Shown: positions 8,866 through 19,016, numbered from the stretch's first letter. The stretch is DNA of 64,000 nt from Pseudopedobacter beijingensis (GCF_042678145.1 NZ_JBHUDG010000003.1:310001-374000); one strand, 5' to 3'. The notes: a model not told the origin generated them from the letters alone. A program made the numbers and translations.

Positions 8866-9258
8866 ATGAGATACCAAAAAATTATAACCATCTCAGCCAT
8901 CTTGTGTTTTGTTGCCTTAATGAGTGCATTTGCACCGCAACAGGAGGACCAGAAAGCTAAAAATCTAAAAGTATTACCGAAAAATATTAGTCATGATGAA
9001 CTTAAGAACATCATGGATGATTTTAAAGTAGCTTTAGGCGTAAAGTGTAATTTTTGCCATGCTGCAAGAAAAGATGATCCATCCAAACTAGACTTTGCAA
9101 GCGATGAGAACAAACACAAAGAAATTGCCCGCAAAATGATGCGTATGACAACAAAGATCAACAAAAGCTATTTTAATAAAAAGCAGGAAGACGGCTCTTT
9201 AAAAGCCATATCATGTGCTACCTGTCATAATGGAGCGAAACATCCCAAGATGATTTAA
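8866..9258 (+). CDS. Small di-haem cytochrome c, photosynthetic reaction-centre cytochrome-like family
   Basis: 130 residues with an N-terminal signal peptide or anchor (about 1-22, ending near SAFAPQQ). Two CXXCH haem c sites are present: CNFCH at 61-65 and CATCH at 117-121. The spacing and the stretch DELKNIMDDFKVALGVKCNFCH resemble a family of small secreted cytochromes annotated after the reaction-centre cytochrome subunit, common in Bacteroidota that do no photosynthesis. It probably carries electrons in the periplasm; the partner is not visible. It stands alone between fic and the convergent GH3 gene, so it is not obviously tied to xylan use. Confidence 0.85.
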   Translation: MRYQKIITISAILCFVALMSAFAPQQEDQKAKNLKVLPKNISHDELKNIMDDFKVALGVKCNFCHAARKDDPSKLDFASDENKHKEIARKMMRMTTKINKSYFNKKQEDGSLKAISCATCHNGAKHPKMI

Positions 9259-9316
9259 TTTTGGATATAGTTTTAAATGAAACGGTCTCGCCAGGACGGC
9301 TTTTATTAAAAAAATC

Positions 9317-9360
9317 TATTTTCCACATCGTATCTCTACAAAAGGACGATGTGGAAAATA
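9317..9360. terminator. Bidirectional terminator between cytochrome c and GH3
   Basis: A perfect 15-bp inverted repeat (9317-9331 with 9346-9360, core TTTTCCACATCGT) with a 14-nt loop lies between two convergent genes, 58 bp after one stop and 13 bp after the other. A-rich and T-rich stretches next to the arms suit termination of the cytochrome transcript and the long minus-strand xylan transcript. Confidence 0.8.
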
Positions 9361-9373
9361 AGCATCTAAATTC

Positions 9374-12031
9374 CTACAGAACAACCTTTACAGCAACAGA
9401 TTTCAGATTTTCATCATCTGAAGAACCTCCATACATTATCGTGTAATCGCCTACTTTAGGAATAAGCCCATCTACAGATACTTCGTAAAATTCAAAGGCT
9501 TCCGCCGAAAGGTCGAAATCTACGTATTGTGTTTTTCCTGCATCTATAGCTACCCGTTTAAAACCTTTTAAAGATTTAACCGGAGCATCGGGATCTCCAT
9601 TTCTTTTCACATAAAGCTGTACTACTTCTTCTCCTTTTAAAGAAGATGCGTTAGTCACTGGTATACTCAGTCGTAAACCTTTTTCCAATTTTATCACATC
9701 GGTTCCTAAATTCACGTTTCCGTACTCAAATTTAGAATAACTTAAGCCATGACCAAAAGGGTATAAAGGCTTCGTATCCATATATCTGTACGTTCTTCCC
9801 TTCATACTGTAATTTTCGAAGCCTTGTTTGCTGGTATCAGCTGTTTTTAAAAGTGCCTGATCTAATTGGGCCAGACTTTTATAGAAAGTTACAGGTAATC
9901 TTCCTGCCGGATTATAATCTCCAAACAGCACATCAGCTACAGCCGTCCCAGCTTCTTGCCCACCATACCAGGCGCATAACAGCGCATCATAATTTTTCTC
10001 ATCCTGCTCCAAAGCCAAAGAGCTGCCGGTACATAAAACAAAAACCACAGGTTTTCCTATCGTTTTTAAGGATGTCAGCAATTCACGCTGTATTTTAGGC
10101 AGATCGATGGAAACCTTATCTCCTCCCCTAAATCCTTCTGCATTTACCGGCATTTCTTCGCCTTCTAACTGTGGAGACAATCCACCAACATACACAATAG
10201 CATCTACATCTTTTAAACGTTTCGTTAAGGTCGTAAAGTCTGCTTTATCTTTTTTGAATACCGAAAAACCAATATTTACAGATCTTCCAACCTGTTTATG
10301 TTCTAATACAACAGAATATTTTTTTCCTTTTTCTACCCTCATCGAATACTCTGTACCTATAGAAGCTTCCCTTCCTTTTTTAGCTAAAACTGATTTCCCA
10401 TCTATATAAAGTATATAACCATCCGAAGCGTTGGCTTTAAAAGCCACTTCACCGGTATAAGGAGCAGTAAATATTCCTGATATTCTGGTAGAGGTATTTT
10501 GCAAATTAACCCCCTGAGCCAAAGCGGTTCCGCCCGCATTATTATAATTTATCCCTAAGGTATTGATAACGGTAGCTTCCGGGTTTCCAGCCAATTCAGC
10601 ATTATTAAAAAACTCCACTTTCAATCCCTTTTGTCCCTTAGCTGACTCTGAAAATCCTGCATATAGAGAAGTTCGCACCCAGGGATCTACCCAATCACTT
10701 CCTTTATCATAAATAATCTCCGCATTCGGCAATTTATTTTTTATCCCCTGTAAAATGGTAACAGTAGCGGTTGGTGTTCCATTATAATTGCCCCAGAGCA
10801 TCACGCTATCTGCCGCATTAGGTCCAATAACGGCTATTTTCATCACACTCTTACTTAAAGGCAGTACCGATTTTTCATTCTTCAGCAAAGTCATAGACTC
10901 TCTTGCTACTTTTAATGCCTGCTGGATATGCGCTTTGGAAGCTACAGTACTATAAGGCAGATTACTCCATGGCAAACGATTTGTCGGATCTAACATCCCC
11001 AATTCAAACCAACCTCTCAACACCCTTCGCAAAGAAACATCCATCTGTTGCTGAGAAATAAAACCCTGTTTAACGGCATCGACCAAACTGGCATAAGCAC
11101 TGCCGCACTCTAAATCGGTGGAATGCCTTACTGCATCTGCCGATGCTGAAGCGGCATCTTCATGCGTTTCGTGATGTCCTTTTTTGAAAAAATCATCAAT
11201 CGCCCAACAATCGGAAACTACAATCCCTTTATACTCCCATCTATTTCTTAAAATATCTGTTAACAAACGATCGCTACCACAACACGGTTGGCCATCAAAA
11301 GCATTGTAAGCACACATCACTTCTTGTACATTGGCTTCTTTCACCAGCGCTTTAAATGCGGGAAGATAGGTTTCCCACAAATCTCTTCCCGATGCAGTAG
11401 CATCATAAGAATGTCTGTTCCACTCGGGACCGCTATGTACGGCAAAATGCTTGGCGCAGGCATGGGTTTTAAAATATTTAGGGTCGTTTCCCTGTAAACC
11501 TTTAACAGCCGCTACACCCAACCGCGTGGTCAAATACGGGTCTTCTCCGTAGGTTTCTTGCCCTCTACCCCATCTTGGATCTCTAAAAATATTGATATTC
11601 GGCGTCCAGAAAGACAAACCATAATATCTTCCTCTCTGATTACTTTTAACCGCTTCGTTATATTTCGCTCTGGCTTCATCAGAAATAATATCAAATGTCT
11701 GCTTGTGTCCGGGTTCATTCCAGGTTGCCGCCATACCAATAGCTTGGGGAAAAACGGTCGCTTTTCCAGATCTTGCCACGCCATGCAAAGCTTCATTCCA
11801 CCAATCGTACGCCGGTATCCCTAATCGGGCTACAGGTTTAGAACTGTTCATCATCAGCCCGACTTTTTCTTCTAAAGTGAGTAAGCCCAATAGATTTTCT
11901 ATGCGCTCCTCTATGGGTGCATCCGGATCTCTAAACCTATAGGGTATTTCCTGACTTTTTAAAGTGCTGCTACCTGCAAGTACACAGAAAAAACAGCCTA
12001 CTAAATAAACGATTAAACTCTTCTGATTCAT
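9374..12031 (-). CDS. GH3 beta-xylosidase/beta-glucosidase with PA14 insert
   Basis: 885 residues. Signal peptide at about 1-27. The GH3 N-terminal barrel carries KHFAVHSGPE and the nucleophile Asp274 in VVSDCWAID; the second alpha/beta domain follows and is interrupted by a PA14 domain at roughly 468-587 (from GLKVEFFNN to NIGFSVF), then a C-terminal FnIII-like domain. GH3 enzymes with a PA14 insert include xylosidases and glucosidases; release of xylose from xylo-oligosaccharides in the periplasm is the best reading here because every neighbour acts on xylan. It is the last gene of the minus-strand xylan block and ends at a bidirectional terminator. An 81-bp gap separates it from the esterase upstream. 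Confidence 0.92.
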   Translation of the reverse strand: MNQKSLIVYLVGCFFCVLAGSSTLKSQEIPYRFRDPDAPIEERIENLLGLLTLEEKVGLMMNSSKPVARLGIPAYDWWNEALHGVARSGKATVFPQAIGMAATWNEPGHKQTFDIISDEARAKYNEAVKSNQRGRYYGLSFWTPNINIFRDPRWGRGQETYGEDPYLTTRLGVAAVKGLQGNDPKYFKTHACAKHFAVHSGPEWNRHSYDATASGRDLWETYLPAFKALVKEANVQEVMCAYNAFDGQPCCGSDRLLTDILRNRWEYKGIVVSDCWAIDDFFKKGHHETHEDAASASADAVRHSTDLECGSAYASLVDAVKQGFISQQQMDVSLRRVLRGWFELGMLDPTNRLPWSNLPYSTVASKAHIQQALKVARESMTLLKNEKSVLPLSKSVMKIAVIGPNAADSVMLWGNYNGTPTATVTILQGIKNKLPNAEIIYDKGSDWVDPWVRTSLYAGFSESAKGQKGLKVEFFNNAELAGNPEATVINTLGINYNNAGGTALAQGVNLQNTSTRISGIFTAPYTGEVAFKANASDGYILYIDGKSVLAKKGREASIGTEYSMRVEKGKKYSVVLEHKQVGRSVNIGFSVFKKDKADFTTLTKRLKDVDAIVYVGGLSPQLEGEEMPVNAEGFRGGDKVSIDLPKIQRELLTSLKTIGKPVVFVLCTGSSLALEQDEKNYDALLCAWYGGQEAGTAVADVLFGDYNPAGRLPVTFYKSLAQLDQALLKTADTSKQGFENYSMKGRTYRYMDTKPLYPFGHGLSYSKFEYGNVNLGTDVIKLEKGLRLSIPVTNASSLKGEEVVQLYVKRNGDPDAPVKSLKGFKRVAIDAGKTQYVDFDLSAEAFEFYEVSVDGLIPKVGDYTIMYGGSSDDENLKSVAVKVVL

Positions 12032-12112
12032 GTTTATATTTTTTAATCAAAGAACCTGTTCTTTTTAAACTTTAAGCTCTTTGTATCCTTTGCAGTTAAT
12101 TATCCAAAAATG

Positions 12113-14074
12113 TTAAGGCACCTGAAAAGCTGATGCCGGTAAACCTTCTTTGTTATACAGATTCGCTTTCGCGGGATTATGGCTCCAACCGTATCTTAGA
12201 CGTTTAGGATCTTTAACCTCATCGCTCCAAACGATGACTTTATTTCCTTCTATCTTAGCTTTTGCCCATTTAAAATCCCCAGAAGCATCCGCAACAGCGA
12301 AATGTTTTAACTCCTCGTTATTTCTACTCATCAAACCAGAACCAACATTCTCGAAAGTCAGTATAAACTGACCATTCTTTATTTCGTAAGATTTTAAAGT
12401 TGGCCCGGAGTAAACCACCTTTTTATCTCCATAAGCCACCTTTTCTGCTGCTAAAGCCAGTCTATCGCCAACTGCTTTTTTATCTAAAGGATGAATATCA
12501 TTCCACTCGCCCACATCGGTAATAACGGCCATTGCTGTATGAGGAATTTCTAATGCTTTTCGCTGAACCTCCCGCATCTCGGCCCAATTACTTTCCTGCG
12601 GAACAGCACTCTCTTCCATAAAATTAGCTAATTGAACATATAGAAAAGGCATTTTTGGCTGATTGAAATAAGTTCTCCAATCTTTCACCAAATCAGCAAA
12701 CAGGTTCTCATATTCTTTAGGATTTTTGGTATTAGATTCTCCCTGATACCAAATCACCCCTTTTTTAGCATAGTTTTTCAACGGTGCAACCAAAGCATTA
12801 AACAAACTTGAGGGCTGATAATGGAAAGTTACCTGATTGGATGGCATTGGCGTAGAAGCATAACCTACTTTATAATACCAATCTCCGGTCAAAGAAACGG
12901 TATCCTTACCCAATGTTAAACCATAAAATTTATCAGGTACAAATCCCCCGTTTCTATTATTTGCAACCAATCTGACCGTAATGATATTTTTCCCCTCTTT
13001 TAATGTCCCTTCAGGAACATTATATCTTCTTGGCGGATACTGATAGCCTGTCGTCCCTACTTTTGCACCGTTTACATAAGCCTCATCCCGGTCTACCAAG
13101 GCTCCCAGAATGAGCATTGCCGGTTGGTTTAACTGTGATCTTGTCAGGTTGACTTCTTTTTTAAACCAGATTACCCCGCTATTTCTTACATTCCCTACAA
13201 CATTTAGATGTGCCTCTTGTTCATTCGCAATGAAAGGATTGGTTTTCCATAATCCCGGAACACTCATTTTATCCCAATTTGCAAAGTTGTAGTCATTGTT
13301 CAACCAATGATCTTTTAGCCCCGAATCTTCTTGATCGATACGACTATTCCATGCATCGACACCGGCTTTATCTGCTCGGATAATACTATCCACCGTTGCT
13401 TTATGCTGATATTTTTTCAGCAACTGATTATAATTTGGATACTTTGCAATGCTTTGTTCTGGTAACCAAGCTTCTGCCGGAGAACCCCCAACAGCAATCC
13501 GGATCAGACCAATAGGCACATGATATTTTTCGTAAAGTGCTTTGGCAAAGAAGTAGCCTACAGCCGTAAAAGCGCCTACATTTTCCGGAGACGCGGTTCT
13601 CCATTCGCCTGTAGCAAAATCTTTTTTCAGCTCGTTAAATTCGTAAGTCGTATTTACTGCAAAATGCCTGATATAATTATTTTTACTATTTTCTACCAAA
13701 CCCGGATATTTCACTTTTACACGATCTACCGGCAATTCCATATTAGACTGACCAGAACAGATCCAAACATCACCTACCAGAATATTTTGTAATTCTACCT
13801 TGTTTTTTCCTACGATAGACATCTGATATGGCCCACCAGCTTTCATTTGCGGTAATTCTATAGACCAATTCCCCATATTATCTGCCTGGGTTTGATAGCT
13901 CTTGTTCCGAAAATCTAGCTTAATATTTTCCCCTTGATCTGCCCAACCCCATATTTTAACTTTTTGATCTCTTTGCAGTACCATGCCATCGCTTACCAAA
14001 CGTGGTAACTTAACATCCGCGTAAGCTAAAAATGTAATTAAAGAGAGCGAAATGATTAATAACTGCTTTTTCAT
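12113..14074 (-). CDS. SGNH-type acetylesterase (sialate O-acetylesterase family), likely acetylxylan esterase
   Basis: 653 residues with signal peptide (about 1-19). The SGNH/SASA hydrolase signature is present: ICSGQSNMELP with Ser110 as nucleophile, VIWYQGESNT in the middle, and DVGEWNDIHP near residue 520 supplying the Asp/His part. Between about 255 and 350 a beta-sandwich (galactose-binding-like fold, with LVDRDEAYVNGAKVG) is inserted, as in other family members. The name comes from sialate 9-O-acetylesterase, but in a xylan locus removal of acetyl groups from xylose is more likely. It sits between GH43 and GH3 on the same strand. Substrate is inferred from context only. Confidence 0.85.
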   Translation of the reverse strand: MKKQLLIISLSLITFLAYADVKLPRLVSDGMVLQRDQKVKIWGWADQGENIKLDFRNKSYQTQADNMGNWSIELPQMKAGGPYQMSIVGKNKVELQNILVGDVWICSGQSNMELPVDRVKVKYPGLVENSKNNYIRHFAVNTTYEFNELKKDFATGEWRTASPENVGAFTAVGYFFAKALYEKYHVPIGLIRIAVGGSPAEAWLPEQSIAKYPNYNQLLKKYQHKATVDSIIRADKAGVDAWNSRIDQEDSGLKDHWLNNDYNFANWDKMSVPGLWKTNPFIANEQEAHLNVVGNVRNSGVIWFKKEVNLTRSQLNQPAMLILGALVDRDEAYVNGAKVGTTGYQYPPRRYNVPEGTLKEGKNIITVRLVANNRNGGFVPDKFYGLTLGKDTVSLTGDWYYKVGYASTPMPSNQVTFHYQPSSLFNALVAPLKNYAKKGVIWYQGESNTKNPKEYENLFADLVKDWRTYFNQPKMPFLYVQLANFMEESAVPQESNWAEMREVQRKALEIPHTAMAVITDVGEWNDIHPLDKKAVGDRLALAAEKVAYGDKKVVYSGPTLKSYEIKNGQFILTFENVGSGLMSRNNEELKHFAVADASGDFKWAKAKIEGNKVIVWSDEVKDPKRLRYGWSHNPAKANLYNKEGLPASAFQVP

Positions 14075-14365
14075 CTACTTTGCTTTTGGTTCATAATATG
14101 TTTATTGATTGTTTAATACATCTTATTGCGGCATAATCACTCTTAATTAAGTCGTCCTGAACTTGTTTCAGGATCTGTTAACCGCAAGCAATAACAATCT
14201 TCCCTCTTATCCCAGAGGAGGGTGTATAAAAAGCACTCACACTGATGGTTCGAAAGCCTCGCCATGACAAGTCGATTGTCCTACAATGGATATGAAAGGC
14301 TTCGAGTGCCTCAGCCTGACAGAGAAATCTCTCTTTTTAGACACCTCGACGATTATGGATTAAGT
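14075..14365. repeat. Intergenic REP-like repeat region between two genes of the xylan block
   Basis: 291 bp without a gene. It holds several imperfect inverted repeats, for example TCCTGAA-5 nt-TTCAGGA at 14155-14173 and CGAAAGCCT facing AGGCTTCG further on, and ends with GAGAAATCTCT. The style (TCCTGAACTTGTTTCAGGAT and short AGAGAAATCTCT pieces) resembles dispersed intergenic repeats of sphingobacteria and flavobacteria. A second such stretch is at about 51828-51910. Its position inside a co-oriented gene run could alter mRNA stability. Confidence 0.55.
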
Positions 14366-16060
14366 CTATAAATCGTCTTTTCCTAAATAATCCAGGTATT
14401 TAAAATGCACTTGGTTAGTGGAAGCTTGCCCGTTTGAACTGGCATATACACCAATTAAGCACCCTACAAAACCTCCTGCTGATTTTGTACTGAGATACCT
14501 TCCATCCATCTTTTCTCTAAGTGGTTTCCATTCGTCTTTTTTTTCCGCATAATAAAACGAATAACTCGCACCATCAGCTACAATTTTTAACTGTACTTTA
14601 GCCGACTTCTTAGTCTGTTTTTGAGTTACTAAATCCATAAAGGGATTATTAGCATCGCCTCGGTAAAGCTGAATGACATCGTATTTCTGAAACTTTGATT
14701 TACACATATAATAAAAGTGCTTTTCGCTCTGAAATATGATAATCCCTGCTGTCTCATTTCCATTCTGTGGAGTAAACTCCATGTCGGTACTTGCTTCCAT
14801 TTTTAAATGTTGCTGACGTCGACCGATAAATGCGGGATTACCTTCTTGCATAATTGTCTCAGGCTTCAGCTTCAATATCAACCCTTTCTGCTTAGAAAGC
14901 GAATACCAGGAGTCGTCTTTCGTTCGCATAAACAGCAGAGAATTAGCGATGGTATCTTTAAAAATATAACGTTGCTGAAAATTACCATTTAAAGGGAATG
15001 GCGCTTTTTCTGTTTGCTCTTTCCAATTGAAAGTATATTCGTATTGTATCTCTTTATGATCTGGATTGATAATTGGCCAACCATCCTCTGTCCATTTTAC
15101 CGGGGCTATAAAGGTCTCACGGCCGGTATTATAATAATCACCGGAATAAGGCCTTACCGCTAAAAAAACAGCATAAGTATTCCCATCCGGCCCTTCTACC
15201 AAATCAGCATGACCTGTTGATGTAATCGGATTTGGCCTGTTTGGGCTTAAGTTTCTTTGTGTTAGGATTGGATTTTTATCCCAAGGAATAAACGGACCTT
15301 TAACATCCTTACTTCTAAAAATAACCTGAGAATGGTTTACTGAAGTTCCACCTTCCGCAGCACATAAGTAATAATATTCTCCTCTTTTATATAGATGTGG
15401 CCCTTCTATCCAGACAGGTTTTTTAGCAAGATCAACACCTCCATTTACCAAGATAGTTTCTTGCCCATTAACTCTCAGGTTTTGATAATCAAACTCGTAC
15501 ATCCTGATGGTTCTATGTCCATCGTACAAAGGTTTAAAATCCGGGGCATCGCTGTTGTAAATGATATATGCTTTATCGTTATCAAAAAAAATAGAAGGGT
15601 CTATTCCTTTTACTTCCGGCAACTTTACAGGTTTTGACCACGGGCCTGCCGGATTAGTAGCCGTAACGACAAAATTGCCATCGTTATCTATATCTGTACA
15701 AACCACATAAAAAACACCTTTATGATAACTAATTGCCGGGGCAAATAAGCCCCTTGTCATCCGTTCTCCCATAAAGTCCATTTGCTCTGGTCTGTCAATA
15801 ATATTTCCTATTTGCTTCCAGTTCTTTAAATCTTTACTATGAAAAATAGGAATGCCAGGAAAATAGGAGAAAGTCGAATTAATAAGGTAGTAGTCATCAC
15901 CCACTTTTTCTATACTCGGGTCGGGGTAAAAACCTTTTAGTATAGGGTTTTTGATGGTAATTTTATCCTGAGCCTGTATAGATTGAAACAGAGATATACT
16001 GATTAATATTATTAAAGCACTTAGCTTTCGAAAAGCTGATTTAGAGGTTACAATTTTCAT
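14366..16060 (-). CDS. GH43 beta-xylosidase/arabinofuranosidase with C-terminal beta-sandwich
   Basis: 564 residues with signal peptide (about 1-30). The N-terminal propeller shows GFYPDPSI with Asp47 as base, GIDPSIFFDND with the second Asp, and WIEGPHLYKRG with the acid Glu. The C-terminal part, from about residue 350, is the concanavalin-like beta-sandwich found in xylosidases of this family. Length and modules match GH43 xylan beta-xylosidases. It is probably periplasmic and acts with GH3 and the other GH43. It lies between GH2 and the acetylesterase, all on the minus strand. Confidence 0.9.
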   Translation of the reverse strand: MKIVTSKSAFRKLSALIILISISLFQSIQAQDKITIKNPILKGFYPDPSIEKVGDDYYLINSTFSYFPGIPIFHSKDLKNWKQIGNIIDRPEQMDFMGERMTRGLFAPAISYHKGVFYVVCTDIDNDGNFVVTATNPAGPWSKPVKLPEVKGIDPSIFFDNDKAYIIYNSDAPDFKPLYDGHRTIRMYEFDYQNLRVNGQETILVNGGVDLAKKPVWIEGPHLYKRGEYYYLCAAEGGTSVNHSQVIFRSKDVKGPFIPWDKNPILTQRNLSPNRPNPITSTGHADLVEGPDGNTYAVFLAVRPYSGDYYNTGRETFIAPVKWTEDGWPIINPDHKEIQYEYTFNWKEQTEKAPFPLNGNFQQRYIFKDTIANSLLFMRTKDDSWYSLSKQKGLILKLKPETIMQEGNPAFIGRRQQHLKMEASTDMEFTPQNGNETAGIIIFQSEKHFYYMCKSKFQKYDVIQLYRGDANNPFMDLVTQKQTKKSAKVQLKIVADGASYSFYYAEKKDEWKPLREKMDGRYLSTKSAGGFVGCLIGVYASSNGQASTNQVHFKYLDYLGKDDL

Positions 16061-16095
16061 ATATCTTTCGTAAAAAACTAACTAAAATTAAACAA

Positions 16096-16119
16096 AGCGG
16101 CTGTATTTCTACAGCCACT
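16096..16119 (-). terminator. Hairpin after the GH2 gene, possible terminator or processing site
   Basis: On the minus strand AGTGGCTGTA, loop GAAA, TACAGCCGCT form a 10-bp stem with one G-T pair, followed by a short T-rich stretch (TTGTTT). It lies 67 bp after the GH2 stop and 36 bp before the GH43 start. It may partly terminate or stabilise the polycistronic transcript. Confidence 0.5.
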
Positions 16120-16185
16120 TCTGAAACCAATTTATATATTTAACCAACCGAGTTGGAGAACTCGCTCTTATTAGTTCAGATCTTT

Positions 16186-18909
16186 TCAGTTGCTAATTTT
16201 TATGGGTATCTCACCTGAAATCAATCCATCGGCTTCAGCTTTTATTTTTAGGACACCTGTTTTATCCTGCTGAGCCTTCACAATCACTAAACACAATCCA
16301 TTAAATGCATTACGCTGATATGCGGCAAAAGAAGTTAAATCCGTGGGATCACCATTGTCTGTTGCTACAATTTCACCCGGCCCTTCTATAGAAAAACGAA
16401 TACGATTCTTAGCTTTTGGTACCATTATTCCGTTATTATCCGAAACCTGCACTGTAATAAAAGTTAGATCTTCACCATCAGAACGAATAGTTTTATCTTC
16501 TGATTTCAGCACCAATTTTGTGGCATTCCCAGCTGTTTTCACACTATTTTCTGACCATATCTTTCCATTTTTATAGGCTATTGCTTTTAATTCGCCAGCT
16601 TCATATTTCACGTCATCCCAACGCAAACGATATTCGTATTGTCCTTTTCTTTTCTTTCCTAAGGATTTTCCATTTAAGAATAATTCTACTTCGTCTCCTG
16701 AGGTAAGAACATGAACAGGTGTAGTCAACCCTGTTCTTTCTGGCCAGGTCCAATGTGGTAATATATGTACCATTGGAAAATCGGGACGCCAATGCGCCTG
16801 ATATTGATAAAACCGATCTTTCTTGAAACCTGCCAAATCAATAATCCCGAAATAAGAGCTTCTTGCCAGATAATATGGTGTAGGTTCTCCCAGATAATCC
16901 CAACCAGACCAAACAAAGCCTCCTGCAACAAATGGATGCTGTTCTGTGGCTGCAAAAACCTTGTCTGCGGAAGAACCAAATTCTACAGAATACAATTCGT
17001 AAGCACTTACCTGCATAGTTTTAGGGTCTGCCCCCGAACCATCTTTTGCCGGTGCGCTGCTTAAATTCGTTACCGGAAATAAATATTCGCCTCTGCTACT
17101 CAATGTAGCTGCATTTTCACTACTGATAATCATTTTGTCAGGATATTTATCATGAAATGCAGTGTACAAGGGCGGTGTCGTTATTCCCTTCAAACCCTCA
17201 TAACCTGCTCCGTTTCTAATCCCTTCGCCCTGATAATTCAGATTAATCACATCTGTCACACCAGAAAAAGGCATATTTGGCTTTGCATAATTCATAGAAA
17301 CCGTGGTAGGTCTTGTAGTATCTTCATCTTTTACAATGGCATTCAGCTTACGACTTAATTCGGTGCCTTCTTGTTCTGTATATTGCTCTCCCACCTCATT
17401 TCCATAACTCCACATGATAACTGATGGATGATTTCTATCCCGTCTTATCAATGCCCTTAAATCCTGTTCGTACCAATCCGGAAAAATCAAATGAAAATCC
17501 AATGGTGTTTTCTTTTTCTCCCATGAGTCGTAAATTTCGTCGATCACCAAAAAACCCATTTCGTCTGTTAAATCTAACAATTCCGGAGCCGGTGGATTAT
17601 GAGCCATCCTGATTGCATTACAGCCCATTTCTTTTAGCAATTCTAGTTGACGTCTTGCAGCTTTCTGGTTAAAAGCTCCACCTAAAGCACCTAAATCATG
17701 GTGCTGATTGACTCCTTTGATATAGACTTTTTCGCCATTTACAATAACACCTTTTTTGGCATCAAAATGAAGATCACGAATACCAAACTTCGTTTCATAA
17801 ATATCGACAAGCTGATTTCCAGATTTCACCTGTGTTACCGCTATGTATAGATTTTGTCCATCCTGAGGCAACACTTTCCATAATTTTGGATTTTGGATAT
17901 CTAATGATGTTTTTACCACAGTTGATGTATTAGCATCCAGACTTTTAGAAACAGCTTTATCTGAAGCAACTTTCTGAAGTTTTTCTCCTTGTTTTCCTAA
18001 CTGAAATATTTCGGTAGATATACTTACGATTTGTTTTTGTGGCGATTGATTAAGCAATTCTATATTTAAATTAACGTTTGCCGATTTTGCACTTATATTT
18101 TTGCTTGTTACAAACGTACCCCAAGTTTTTACATGTACCGGGGCAACTTTTGTTAACCATACATTCCGATACAAACCTGCTCCCGGATACCAGCGTGATG
18201 AATTTGCTGGATTATCTAAACGTATAGCTATCTGATTTTCTTTTCCAAAATCCAGATAAGGGGTAATATCTAAACTCCACGAGGTATAGCCAAATGGCCA
18301 GCCTCCGGCAAGTTTACCATTTACCCATACCATTGCATAAGACATGGCGCCGTCTACATCCAAATAAATTCTTTTTCCCTTATCTGATTGTGGAATGGAT
18401 ATTTTGTTCCGATACCAAGCCACACCCTGCACTGGCAAACGTCCCATTCCACCTCCTATTTCTGTATCCCATCCTTCATAAAACGGTCCTTTTATCGCCC
18501 AATCATGTGGTAACTGAACTGATTCCCATGTAGAGTCATCAAAGCTTTTTTGTACAAAAGGAAATTGCTCTCCAGGATTCCCCACTGGCCTCAAGTATCT
18601 TTTTGCCGGATCTTTTATAAAATCATTCCCTGATGGTAAAATCCAGGATTTTAAAACAGATTTATCGGCCTGAACTTTTACAGCATCGGTGGGTTTACTA
18701 TCTGCAGGGATATTGTCTTTATACTCATTAACTTCTGGACGAACGTCATAAATGAGATTATCCGGTGTTTCATCTGCTTGGTATTTATAGAATTTCCAAC
18801 CTTGATTTAATTGCTCTTTTTGTCTGGTATTATTAAGATTCTGTCCATAAACTAACGCTCCAAAGAAAGGGAATAACGTAAATACACTTAAAGCTATTTT
18901 TAATTTCAT
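16186..18909 (-). CDS. GH2 glycoside hydrolase (beta-galactosidase-like)
   Basis: 907 residues, signal peptide about 1-22. Domain order is the GH2 jelly roll (about 90-250, with LPHDWA and VWVNGK), immunoglobulin-like domain (260-385), barrel (385-700) and two C-terminal beta domains (DUF4982-like, then an invasin/Big-like domain). Acid/base Glu505 is in SYGNEVGE and the nucleophile is probably Glu598 in ISSENAA. The module set is typical of Bacteroidota beta-galactosidases, but GH2 also includes other exo-enzymes. In this locus it may remove galactose or another side sugar from decorated xylan. It is followed by a hairpin and preceded by another hairpin that separates it from the CBM-bearing GH10. 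Confidence 0.88.
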   Translation of the reverse strand: MKLKIALSVFTLFPFFGALVYGQNLNNTRQKEQLNQGWKFYKYQADETPDNLIYDVRPEVNEYKDNIPADSKPTDAVKVQADKSVLKSWILPSGNDFIKDPAKRYLRPVGNPGEQFPFVQKSFDDSTWESVQLPHDWAIKGPFYEGWDTEIGGGMGRLPVQGVAWYRNKISIPQSDKGKRIYLDVDGAMSYAMVWVNGKLAGGWPFGYTSWSLDITPYLDFGKENQIAIRLDNPANSSRWYPGAGLYRNVWLTKVAPVHVKTWGTFVTSKNISAKSANVNLNIELLNQSPQKQIVSISTEIFQLGKQGEKLQKVASDKAVSKSLDANTSTVVKTSLDIQNPKLWKVLPQDGQNLYIAVTQVKSGNQLVDIYETKFGIRDLHFDAKKGVIVNGEKVYIKGVNQHHDLGALGGAFNQKAARRQLELLKEMGCNAIRMAHNPPAPELLDLTDEMGFLVIDEIYDSWEKKKTPLDFHLIFPDWYEQDLRALIRRDRNHPSVIMWSYGNEVGEQYTEQEGTELSRKLNAIVKDEDTTRPTTVSMNYAKPNMPFSGVTDVINLNYQGEGIRNGAGYEGLKGITTPPLYTAFHDKYPDKMIISSENAATLSSRGEYLFPVTNLSSAPAKDGSGADPKTMQVSAYELYSVEFGSSADKVFAATEQHPFVAGGFVWSGWDYLGEPTPYYLARSSYFGIIDLAGFKKDRFYQYQAHWRPDFPMVHILPHWTWPERTGLTTPVHVLTSGDEVELFLNGKSLGKKRKGQYEYRLRWDDVKYEAGELKAIAYKNGKIWSENSVKTAGNATKLVLKSEDKTIRSDGEDLTFITVQVSDNNGIMVPKAKNRIRFSIEGPGEIVATDNGDPTDLTSFAAYQRNAFNGLCLVIVKAQQDKTGVLKIKAEADGLISGEIPIKISN

Positions 18910-18958
18910 TATTTCTGAACAGATTTCAGCAGGTTATACCCTCCTGCAATTACGCATG

Positions 18959-18989
18959 GACACTGACAGTTTCTTTTCCTGTCAGTGTC
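18959..18989. other. Intergenic hairpin between GH10 and GH2
   Basis: A perfect 11-bp inverted repeat, GACACTGACAG (18959-18969) and CTGTCAGTGTC (18979-18989), with a 9-nt loop. It is not followed by a T run on the minus strand, so it is probably not a full terminator. It may protect the upstream xus-GH10 message from 3' decay and lower expression of the downstream GH2-GH43-esterase-GH3 genes. Confidence 0.6.
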
Positions 18990-19016
18990 ATACCAAATTC
19001 TTCTTTATTTTGTTTT

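Noticed and set aside
9261..9446. Short plus-strand frame after the cytochrome gene
   Set aside because: It runs through the terminator hairpin and into the antisense of the GH3 3' end; no support.
16186..18909. GH2 as beta-glucuronidase acting on xylan side chains
   Set aside because: Xylan carries alpha-linked glucuronic acid, and the C-terminal module set is that of galactosidase-like GH2 enzymes; specificity is left open.
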